Position numbers and translations under genes: made by a program. Below the pieces are notes generated by a model that did not search any database, had not been told where the DNA came from, and saw nothing but the letters and a program-made list of their open reading frames with translations. Shown piece after piece: positions 1 through 4,707 of a stretch of 5,254 bases of DNA (its first letter is position 1; each line of letters begins with the position of its first letter). Origin of the DNA: Synergistales bacterium (GTDB taxonomy: Bacteria > Synergistota > Synergistia > Synergistales > 79-D21). The stretch spans positions 256,007 through 261,260 of the forward strand of contig JADLKH010000001.1 of assembly GCA_015657435.1 (NCBI GenBank), in the 5' to 3' direction.

Positions 1-463
1 GGTAGATTCCCCCCTTCCTCGCCGTGTAACGTCGCCTGTACGGTTTTCCTGGTATCATCTGCGGGTTGTAAACGGGAAGAATTCGGTAGAAAACAAGGAT
101 GTTCTCGTGCGCCCTTAGAGGCATCTTCTTTGCGTTCAAAAACCCCAGGGCGCAGGTTTTCTCCCAGATGAGCTCGTACCGGAAAAACTTCCTGGCCGCC
201 TGGATCAGGTCCGTAGCAAAAGGCTGCTGAGCGGTCAGGACAACCGTTCCGTTCGGCTTCAAAAGCCGCCAGTACTCCCGCCAGAGCGGTTCCATGGCAA
301 TCCTTTTGTCCCATTCCAGATCGGTTGTTCCATAAGGAAGATCACAAAGGATCAGATCGAAGATCCCTGGGCGCATGGCCGGCATGATCTTGAGGCAATC
401 TCCCTGCAGGAGAGTGCCCAAGGAAGTCTTGAAAAATGGTTGATATTGTCTGTTTGTAAACAT
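1..463 (-). CDS. Phage site-specific DNA methyltransferase (N6-adenine or N4-cytosine type), 3' end cut off
   Basis: Reading from the ATG at 463 gives 154 open codons running off the left edge. The protein opens MFTNRQYQPF and contains LLQGDCLKIM (residues 18-27), then the motif IV signature DLPYGTT (41-47), a variant of the DPPY catalytic loop that flips out the target amino base. LLKPNGTVVL (67-76) and RAHENILVFYR (117-127) are also typical of phage DNA methylases. The catalytic loop comes first, which suggests a beta-type order with the S-adenosylmethionine-binding FxGxG motif beyond the edge; that part cannot be seen. Known role of the family: methylation of short DNA sites, usually to shield phage DNA from host restriction. 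The gene follows the small terminase but is separated from it by a terminator. Upstream of the ATG, GGAGG sits 13 nt away and AAAGG 4 nt away, so the ribosome binding site is not ideal. Whether adenine or cytosine is methylated is not decided by what is visible. Confidence 0.9.
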   Translation of the reverse strand, partial: MFTNRQYQPFFKTSLGTLLQGDCLKIMPAMRPGIFDLILCDLPYGTTDLEWDKRIAMEPLWREYWRLLKPNGTVVLTAQQPFATDLIQAARKFFRYELIWEKTCALGFLNAKKMPLRAHENILVFYRILPVYNPQMIPGKPYRRRYTARKGGIY

Positions 464-472
464 ATAGCCTTT

Positions 473-505
473 GACACCTCCACATGGTAATATATCGGAG
501 GTGTC
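473..505 (-). promoter_or_regulatory. Inverted repeat at the methyltransferase start: operator or RBS-sequestering hairpin
   Basis: On the minus strand GACACCTCC (505-497) and GGAGGTGTC (481-473) are perfect 9-bp arms around a 15-nt AT-rich spacer. The right arm holds the only good Shine-Dalgarno match (GGAGGTG) before the methyltransferase ATG at 463, so in RNA the left arm would pair with it. The spacer also contains TATATT (494-489), 5 of 6 matches to a -10 box, with no recognisable -35 box upstream. The repeat could therefore be a DNA operator flanking a weak promoter, or an RNA hairpin that hides the ribosome binding site. The repeat is seen; the function is inferred. Confidence 0.5.
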
Positions 506-524
506 GCACTCGGTGCGGGCCATG

Positions 525-572
525 AAAAGAACCCCTGGGACCATCCGGTGAGGCGCCGGGTCCCAGGGGTTC
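525..572 (-). terminator. Intrinsic terminator after the terminase small subunit gene
   Basis: Reading the minus strand, GAACCCCTGGGACC (572-559) pairs perfectly over 14 bp with GGTCCCAGGGGTTC (542-529) across a 16-nt loop. TTTTC follows at once (528-524). A GC-rich stem followed by a short U run is the pattern of a Rho-independent terminator. It lies 36 nt beyond the terS stop codon and 65 nt before the methyltransferase start. The plus strand has no T run after the stem, so the direction is probably minus only. Confidence 0.75.
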
Positions 573-607
573 GTCCATTCCGCCTGCTCGAAGAAGAGCT
601 AACGACA

Positions 608-1102
608 TTATGATGTCGCTAACTTTCCTCCCAGGAGCCGGCGAAAATCGTTTTCTTCGTCATCATCCTCATCCTTCGGGAGCACCATCCTTGCTCTCGA
701 AGACGGCGTCAAACCGAACTCGGTGCAGAAAGCCCGCAAGAATTGAAGGTATTGCTTGGCCACAAGCACTTCGGGCCGCAAGGTGGTGTTGGTTGATCCA
801 TTTTTGTTCGTGTACTCGTAGGTGAGCCCTTCCGATGAGAGAACCGCTTCTGCCGCTTGCCAACGGGCATACGCCTGGCAATAGGCCGCCAGGGCCGACC
901 GGTCCACTCGAGTCAGAAGTCCAAGTTTATTCAGTTCCGGTGCAACCCGCATCCACTCAACCTTCGCAGTCTCCTCCAGCCAGGGAGGACAGGTCGGGAT
1001 CCTGCCATCCGGTTGCGGGATATCCATCTCTATCCTTCTTTTGCCTGGATTGCCCTCGAGGATTTTCAATGCGGGCGGTTTGGGTTTTCTTCCGACGACC
1101 AT
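608..1102 (-). CDS. terS: Phage terminase small subunit, P27 family
   Basis: A 164-aa protein, the usual length of P27-type small terminases. These proteins recognise the packaging site on phage DNA concatemers and load the large-subunit motor. Family features seen: a basic N-terminus with GRKPKP and LKILEGNPGKR (residues 4-22); a helical core from PPWLEETAKVEW through LGLLTRVDRSALAAYCQAYARW (39-81, typical DNA-binding region); RPEVLVAKQYLQFLRAF followed by FGLTPSSRARM (109-139); and an acidic run DEDDDEEND (144-152) near the C-terminus. The ATG at 1102 has a purine-rich site, GAGGGGGGG, 5 nt upstream. The HNH endonuclease gene ends 58 nt before it, a pairing common in HK97-like phages. The gene next downstream is a methyltransferase behind a terminator, not the large subunit, which is presumably beyond the left edge. 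Confidence 0.9.
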   Translation of the reverse strand: MVVGRKPKPPALKILEGNPGKRRIEMDIPQPDGRIPTCPPWLEETAKVEWMRVAPELNKLGLLTRVDRSALAAYCQAYARWQAAEAVLSSEGLTYEYTNKNGSTNTTLRPEVLVAKQYLQFLRAFCTEFGLTPSSRARMVLPKDEDDDEENDFRRLLGGKLATS

Positions 1103-1160
1103 TTTTACCCCCCCTCGTTCATTTCGCGGTCACGCGCGTTTAAGCCAACCGGCGTTGCCA

Positions 1161-1550
1161 TTACTGGCTTCGCTGGACTTTTGACTCCCCCCTCCCCCGC
1201 CGATGACGATCGTTCAATGACTTCGTCGAGTGGCAGGACCAGCAGAGCGCCTGGAGGTTGTCCCAAGCCAGTGGTGAACCGCCTTCCTTGATGGGCTTGA
1301 TATGGTCCACGATGATCGACGGGTTGACTCGCCCTTCCTTCAGACACTCCTCACAGAGGGGGTGTTGTCTCCTGTAAAACGCTCTGAGCTTTTTCCATCT
1401 TTGGGTGTTGTAAAACTTGTCTGTTGACTGCCTGTTAGCGTTCACCCCGGCGTTTCTTTCCCTTTCGTGCTTTGCACAGTAAGCATGTTTTCTATCTACC
1501 AACACACCGCAACCGGGGTATGCACAGGGCTTTTTGGGCGAAAAAGGCAT
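1161..1550 (-). CDS. HNH endonuclease, phage packaging-associated
   Basis: A 129-aa protein from the ATG at 1550, chosen over the in-frame TTG at 1565 because GGAGG (1559-1563) lies 8 nt before the ATG and overlaps the TTG codon region. The C-terminal half is a classical HNH nuclease: CEEC (66-69), VDHIKPI with the catalytic Asp82-His83, N98 in WDNLQ, the second zinc pair C103 and C106, then H107 and N113. The N-terminus carries another possible zinc site, C9, C14, C25 and H28. Known role of this family next to terminase: a nicking or cutting activity needed with the terminase to cleave DNA during packaging (shown for HK97-like phages). Its place just upstream of terS supports that role here; homing activity is a less likely alternative. 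It ends with TAA at 1161. Confidence 0.92.
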   Translation of the reverse strand: MPFSPKKPCAYPGCGVLVDRKHAYCAKHERERNAGVNANRQSTDKFYNTQRWKKLRAFYRRQHPLCEECLKEGRVNPSIIVDHIKPIKEGGSPLAWDNLQALCWSCHSTKSLNDRHRRGRGESKVQRSQ

Positions 1551-1626
1551 GATTTTAGCCTCCAATTTCCTTTATCTACATTGTGAGAAATTCGCAGGAT
1601 CAGCCACATCTTTAGTTGCCGTGCCT

Positions 1627-1666
1627 GTTTTCTCCCTCTGGCAAGGAAGCTGAGAGAGGTGAAAAC
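1627..1666. repeat. Imperfect hairpin in the gap between recombinase and HNH genes
   Basis: GTTTTC (1627-1632) pairs with GAAAAC (1661-1666). After a T-T mismatch and a 1-nt bulge the stem continues with CC/GG and CTCT/AGAG, closing a loop of about 13 nt. Neither strand has a T run right after the stem, so it is not a convincing terminator. It sits in a 172-nt gap next to a recombinase gene and could be an RNA structure or a protein site. No gene is seen in this gap. Confidence 0.4.
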
Positions 1667-1684
1667 CGGCCCGTTTCCGATAAA

Positions 1685-1713
1685 GTTAAAAATCGACAGG
1701 TTTGATTTAACAA
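1685..1713 (-). promoter_or_regulatory. Weak promoter candidate upstream of the HNH-terS genes
   Basis: On the minus strand TTGTTA (1713-1708) and TTTAAC (1690-1685) are separated by exactly 17 nt. Each matches four of six consensus positions. It lies in the AT-rich gap downstream of the recombinase stop, about 135 nt before the HNH start, where a promoter for the packaging genes would be useful. With only 8 of 12 matches in AT-rich DNA, chance is a real possibility. Confidence 0.2.
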
Positions 1714-1722
1714 TACCGAGGA

Positions 1723-2313
1723 CTAATAACGTAATTTAATATAAACATCATCTATCTCGTCCTGCGTGAACCCGATATAGGCCAGGGTTACCGCGGGAGA
1801 GGAATGGTTGAATATCCGCTGGAGCTTCGTGAGGTCAACCCCTTTCCGGTAGCTGTGATACCCGAAAGTCTTTCTGAGTGTATGCGTCCCTATCCTGTCC
1901 CTGATTCCCACACTGCGGGCCGCGTCGCTCAGGACATAGTGAGCCTGGCGCCTGGTGATCGCCTTAGGGCGCTTCTGAGAATCCCTCTTCCTGGACATGA
2001 ACACCGGAGCATCATCGCTAACCTGCAAGGCGTTCAGGTATTTCCGGAGAGCCGACCTTGCCTCCTTGTTCAGAAGGATGACCTTTGCCTTTCCGGTCTT
2101 CTTCTCCCTCAAAGCAATCCGGTCCCGAATGACAACCCGGCTCCCTTTTCTGTCGGCTACATCCTTCACTCTCAGGGAAAGAAGGTCCGAGATCCTCAAT
2201 CCCGTGTAGAGCCCCAGGATAAAAAGGGTATAATCCCTTTGGTTATGCTCCCGGAGAACTTTCTTCATCTTGTCGATCGAAGCCAGGCTCCGGAGAGGCT
2301 GGACAAATTCCAC
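1723..2313 (-). CDS. Tyrosine recombinase consisting of the catalytic domain only
   Basis: A 196-aa protein from the GTG at 2313. All six catalytic positions of the tyrosine recombinase family can be assigned: R40 in TGLRISDLL, K72 in KKTGK, H144 and R147 in HTLRKTFGYH, H170 in FNHSSPAVTLAYIG, and the nucleophile Y179. It cuts and rejoins DNA through a covalent 3'-phosphotyrosine. Full-size phage integrases and XerC/D have about 300-400 residues. This one lacks the arm-binding region and practically all of the core-binding domain. Short versions of this type occur in phage genomes close to the HNH and terminase genes, where their target is poorly understood. They may resolve genome multimers, act as integrases, or work with another protein. 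The gene is flanked by gaps of 178 and 172 nt, unlike the tightly packed replication genes, so it is probably a separate unit. Confidence 0.9.
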   Translation of the reverse strand: MEFVQPLRSLASIDKMKKVLREHNQRDYTLFILGLYTGLRISDLLSLRVKDVADRKGSRVVIRDRIALREKKTGKAKVILLNKEARSALRKYLNALQVSDDAPVFMSRKRDSQKRPKAITRRQAHYVLSDAARSVGIRDRIGTHTLRKTFGYHSYRKGVDLTKLQRIFNHSSPAVTLAYIGFTQDEIDDVYIKLRY

Positions 2314-2318
2314 GAATC

Positions 2319-2326
2319 TCACCTCC
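2319..2326 (-). promoter_or_regulatory. Ribosome binding site that fixes the recombinase start
   Basis: GGAGGTGA on the minus strand has its GGAGG core 8 nt before the GTG at 2313. The alternative in-frame start, TTG at 2328, overlaps this site and has no site of its own. The GGAGG directly follows the U-rich tail of the hairpin at 2336-2365. Confidence 0.75.
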
Positions 2327-2365
2327 AAAACGAAACCCCGGATCCCTCATGAGAGGAACCCGGGG
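2327..2365 (-). terminator. Terminator-like hairpin ending on the recombinase RBS
   Basis: On the minus strand CCCCGG (2365-2360) pairs with CCGGGG (2341-2336). The stem continues inside with short TCC/GGA and TC/GA segments around the palindromic CTCATGAG. TTTCGTTTT (2335-2327) follows directly. A GC-rich stem with a U-rich tail is the pattern of an intrinsic terminator. It would block read-through from the replication operon into the recombinase gene, or act as an attenuator or 5' leader structure for it, because the ribosome binding site follows without a gap. Confidence 0.6.
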
Positions 2366-2432
2366 CCGGACCAAGGGGGGTGAACCCTTTCCGAGTGTCG
2401 TCAGCTTACATAAAACCATCCTTTAAAAGACC

Positions 2433-2475
2433 GAGCAAGCGACCCTGAATCCGCGCTATCACTCGCTTTTAGCTC
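2433..2475. terminator. Possible bidirectional terminator after the replication operon
   Basis: GAGC-AAGCGA (2433-2442) pairs with TCGCTT (2463-2468) and, after a 3-nt bulge, with GCTC (2472-2475). The stem is 10 bp around a 20-nt loop. On the minus strand the stem is followed after GG by TCTTTT, and on the plus strand directly by TTTTATTTA. It begins 17 nt after the stop codon of the HTH gene, a good place to end the replication operon. The large loop and the bulge lower the confidence. Confidence 0.4.
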
Positions 2476-2491
2476 TTTTATTTACCGCTCT

Positions 2492-3004
2492 TCAATCACT
2501 CGGCAAGAGCTCCAGTTCTCCCTTGGGAATGAGAAGGGCGCCTCTAGCAATCGAGGTCACCACCTCGTGACGCCGGCGCTGTACCGTGTCAGGGCTTACT
2601 CCGTGCTTTTCAGCGATCCTGGACAGCTGTGCCTCCCCGGCCAGCCTGGAGATCCCGCCGCTTTCCACCCAGACGATATGGTCCAGAAAGATCTTCCAGC
2701 TGCTTGGGCAGGCTTCCTTGTAGGCTTTGGCCATTTCCACCAGCACTTCCCATCCGCCGCATCGGTCCACGGCATCCTGGATCGTTTCCGCCCGGATCAG
2801 GCAGGATTCCTGTTCCGCGGTCGCCTTGCCCCCGCTGACTCGAACCTCGCTGACGGGCGCCCCCTCCCGATGAAGCATCATCAAAAGGTCCTCGAATGTC
2901 GGGGCCGGGATCTCTCCCACCAGGACCCGAAGGCCCTGCGGGTGAGACCGGAGAAGCAGTTCGATGACAGCCTCGAGCGTTTCCTGCAGTTTCCAGTGGC
3001 TCAC
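2492..3004 (-). CDS. Helix-turn-helix phage protein, possible late-gene regulator
   Basis: A 170-aa protein starting at a GTG (3004) with AGGAGG (3012-3017) 7 nt upstream; this site overlaps the stop codon of the preceding small gene, 13 nt away. I do not recognise the family with certainty. Near the C-terminus, LSRIAEKHGVSPDTVQRRRHEV (residues 127-148) is a clear helix-turn-helix with a basic second helix, resembling region 4 of sigma factors or small phage regulators. The rest looks helical: a leucine-rich N-terminal segment (6-18) and a segment EVLVEMAKAYKEACPSSWKIFLDHIVW (86-112). It has no transmembrane segment or signal peptide. As the last gene of the replication operon and just before the recombinase and packaging genes, it is well placed to be a regulator of late transcription of the ArpU/RinA kind. 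That role is inferred from position and motif only. Confidence 0.75.
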   Translation of the reverse strand: MSHWKLQETLEAVIELLLRSHPQGLRVLVGEIPAPTFEDLLMMLHREGAPVSEVRVSGGKATAEQESCLIRAETIQDAVDRCGGWEVLVEMAKAYKEACPSSWKIFLDHIVWVESGGISRLAGEAQLSRIAEKHGVSPDTVQRRRHEVVTSIARGALLIPKGELELLPSD

Positions 3005-3017
3005 CCTTCCCCCTCCT

Positions 3018-3242
3018 TCACGCTTCCCTGATCTCGAATCCCTGGAGGACTTCCCAGTCGCTCAGGGAAATCCTCCAGCCTGCCCTGGACCTGAAAAGAA
3101 AATGCCGTGTTCGAAACCCTCTTTCCACACCTTCAAGAAAGACCGTCAGCGGATCCTCCTGCGACAATCCCGGGATCGGCCCGAACTGGGGCCCCTGGGA
3201 TTTCGCCCGAATCCTGTACTTTCCTCCGATCTCAAGCTCCAT
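3018..3242 (-). CDS. Small hypothetical protein, 74 aa
   Basis: Not recognised. It starts with ATG at 3242, only 6 nt after the dut stop codon, with a modest site GGTGA 6 nt upstream. It ends at 3018, where the ribosome binding site of the next gene overlaps its stop. This exact fit between two well supported genes is the main evidence that it is real. The protein is basic and rich in Arg, Gly and aromatic residues, including GGKYRIRAKS (6-15) and RAGWRISLSDWEVLQGF (53-69). Alternating hydrophobic residues suggest a small beta-rich fold. There are no cysteines, membrane segments or known motifs. It probably belongs to the replication operon as an accessory protein; no function can be assigned. 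Confidence 0.65.
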   Translation of the reverse strand: MELEIGGKYRIRAKSQGPQFGPIPGLSQEDPLTVFLEGVERGFRTRHFLFRSRAGWRISLSDWEVLQGFEIREA

Positions 3243-3248
3243 CGGAAT

Positions 3249-3692
3249 TCACCGTCCCGTGGATCCCAAACCACCCAATCCCCGGACCGATTCCTGAAGC
3301 TCCTCGACTTCCTCCCAAACGATTTCATAGACACGCGAGATGACAGCCTGTCCGATTCGGTCACCTCGGGCAATATGAAGGGCCGATACCGACGCGTTCC
3401 GGATCAGCACCTTCACCTCGTCGCGATACCCGCTGTCGATCGTCCCGGGAGAATTCGGGAGAAGATACCCCAGGTACTTCAGAGCCCAACCGGACCTCGG
3501 ACGAATCTGGATTTCCCATCCCTCGGGGATCTCCACGGCGATCCCCGTCCTCACCGCAACGGTCGAATAAGGCGCCACCCATGTATCCTCCAGGGCATAA
3601 ATGTCCGCCCCGGCATCGCCCGGATGAGCATAATTCGGAACGATGGCCTCGGGAACCAGCTTTCTGAAACGCACCGGAATCTTAACCGTCAT
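3249..3692 (-). CDS. dut: dUTP diphosphatase (dUTPase), trimeric type
   Basis: A 147-aa protein, normal length for homotrimeric dUTPases. It hydrolyses dUTP to dUMP and pyrophosphate in the cytoplasm, keeping uracil out of phage DNA and feeding dTMP synthesis. All five family motifs are present in order: I HPGDAGADIYA (23-33); II PRSGWA (65-70); III NSPGTIDSGYRDE (80-92) with the catalytic Asp86 and Tyr89; IV RGDRIGQ (109-115); V RGLGGLGSTG (137-146). Two departures are visible: YRDE where YRGE is usual, and Leu142 in motif V where a Phe normally stacks on the uracil base. The ATG at 3692 is preferred over an in-frame start at 3791, which would lie inside the upstream gene, because GGAGG sits 7 nt before it. 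It starts 16 nt after the helicase loader stop, so the two are probably co-transcribed. Confidence 0.95.
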   Translation of the reverse strand: MTVKIPVRFRKLVPEAIVPNYAHPGDAGADIYALEDTWVAPYSTVAVRTGIAVEIPEGWEIQIRPRSGWALKYLGYLLPNSPGTIDSGYRDEVKVLIRNASVSALHIARGDRIGQAVISRVYEIVWEEVEELQESVRGLGGLGSTGR

Positions 3693-3708
3693 TGATTCTC
3701 CTCCCTTT

Positions 3709-4707
3709 TCAGAACGGAATATCGGCCAGTACTTCCTGCCGGACGTTTCCGCGGTCCTGTTTGCCGGCTCTCTTCCTGGGGTCCCTGGCAAACCGGTAGT
3801 CTTCCGCGCAGATCCCGCACCAGGCCCCCATTTCTCCCAGTCGGGAGACGATCCTCTGTCCCTGGTCCCCCATGCGAGAGACCAGGTCCACGATGTTTTC
3901 CGCGTTTGTCGTGATCACGGTCTGGAGACGATTCAGATACCGATGGTTGACGATCATGTAAAGCCTTTCACCGACCCATTCGGTGAGGCGTTCCGCCCCC
4001 AGATCGTCCAGGGCAAGGAACTCGGCTTTCTTCACCGCATCCATCGCGCCGCTCCCCTTCCCTGTCGAGACGGCACTCCTCAAATCGTCCAGGAGATCCG
4101 GGACTGGGACGAAAAGAGCCGATTTCCCGGAATTCACCCGGGCATTTACCATGGCCGCCGCCAGGTGAGTCTTACCGACCCCGCTCCCTCCTGAAAAAAT
4201 GAGGCTGTTTCCGTCGGAAACCGCCGCCAGGGCCATCCCCTTAGCCTTCAGGATGTCCGGAGACAGACCTGAAGTCCGGTAGGTCTCGAAGGTGCACCCC
4301 ACAAGGCGTTCCGGCAAACGGGCACTCTTCAGGGCCCTTTCGGCGGAAGCCTGCAGGTCTGCACTCGAGCGGGCGCCACATTTTCCCCACCTCACGACAT
4401 AGATCCGCCCTCCATCCCCGTAGGGCTCGCAGTAGGCTCCTGGGCGCAAACCCTTGTGGGGGCAACTCTTCACCCCCGAACAGGTCAGGTGACAGTTCTC
4501 CGCGCCTTCGGCCAGGAGGAAGTCCCTGCGGGGAGAGTGAAGCTGCCAGGGTTCGGCCTCGGGCCAGATTCCCCGGACGTATTTCAGGGCCCTTTGCTCC
4601 AGTGGGGGTCGGGATGAGATTCGAGATCCCGCCTCCGAAAGCGCAGGGATGGCTGCCATGACGTCCCCTACCCGCTTTTCGCCCAGGCTTCGGCTTGCTT
4701 CACCCAT
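3709..4707 (-). CDS. DnaC/DnaI-like helicase loader ATPase
   Basis: A 332-aa AAA+ ATPase that should load the replicative DnaB-type helicase at the phage origin. Seen: Walker A GGSGVGKT (173-180), Walker B FLALDDLGAE (230-239), sensor 1 in TVITTN (263-268) and a likely arginine finger region RIVSRL (285-290). The N-terminal part has five cysteines (72, 76, 82, 93, 110) in NCHLTC, SCPH, AYCEP and GKC, suggesting a zinc-binding domain like the helicase-binding domain of DnaI. DnaC has about 245 residues and DnaI about 310, so this fits DnaI-like phage loaders better. The ATG at 4707 has AAAGGAGG 11 nt upstream and overlaps the initiator gene by 40 nt. ATG 4659 with AGGGG 5 nt upstream is a fair alternative and loses only 16 residues. 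The pairing with an O-like initiator matches the O-P arrangement of lambdoid phages in role. Confidence 0.93.
   Translation of the reverse strand: MGEASRSLGEKRVGDVMAAIPALSEAGSRISSRPPLEQRALKYVRGIWPEAEPWQLHSPRRDFLLAEGAENCHLTCSGVKSCPHKGLRPGAYCEPYGDGGRIYVVRWGKCGARSSADLQASAERALKSARLPERLVGCTFETYRTSGLSPDILKAKGMALAAVSDGNSLIFSGGSGVGKTHLAAAMVNARVNSGKSALFVPVPDLLDDLRSAVSTGKGSGAMDAVKKAEFLALDDLGAERLTEWVGERLYMIVNHRYLNRLQTVITTNAENIVDLVSRMGDQGQRIVSRLGEMGAWCGICAEDYRFARDPRKRAGKQDRGNVRQEVLADIPF

Noticed and set aside
471..493. TTGACA followed by TAATAT on the plus strand as a promoter
   Set aside because: The spacing is only 11 nt and no plus-strand gene follows; the TTGACA is largely part of the inverted repeat at the methylase start.
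342..608. 88-codon minus-strand frame following terS
   Set aside because: It starts at a TAATG after terS but runs through the terminator hairpin and then out of frame into the methyltransferase, which has a clear DLPYGTT motif in another frame.
598..623. Direct repeat GCTAAC and inverted CGACAT/ATGTCG around the terS stop
   Set aside because: Arms of six bases are short enough to arise by chance and no associated function is visible.
1804..2352. Open frame of 182 codons on the plus strand
   Set aside because: It is antisense to the tyrosine recombinase, whose catalytic residues are all present on the minus strand; the plus-strand product shows no motif.
2366..2432. Possible short ORF or promoter upstream of the recombinase
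   Set aside because: The only ATG-started frame with a purine-rich site has it too close and its product runs out of frame across the recombinase start; a TTGCTC/TTTTAT pair matches the consensus too poorly to call.
2964..3695. Open frame of 243 codons on the plus strand
   Set aside because: It runs antisense through the HTH gene, the 74-aa gene and dut. The dUTPase motifs on the other strand are unambiguous, and the plus-strand peptide is rich in Pro, Arg and Ser, as expected of a shadow frame in GC-rich DNA.
3643..4194. Open frame of 183 codons on the plus strand
   Set aside because: It is a shadow of the helicase loader AAA+ core and the dut start region, with no recognisable domain.
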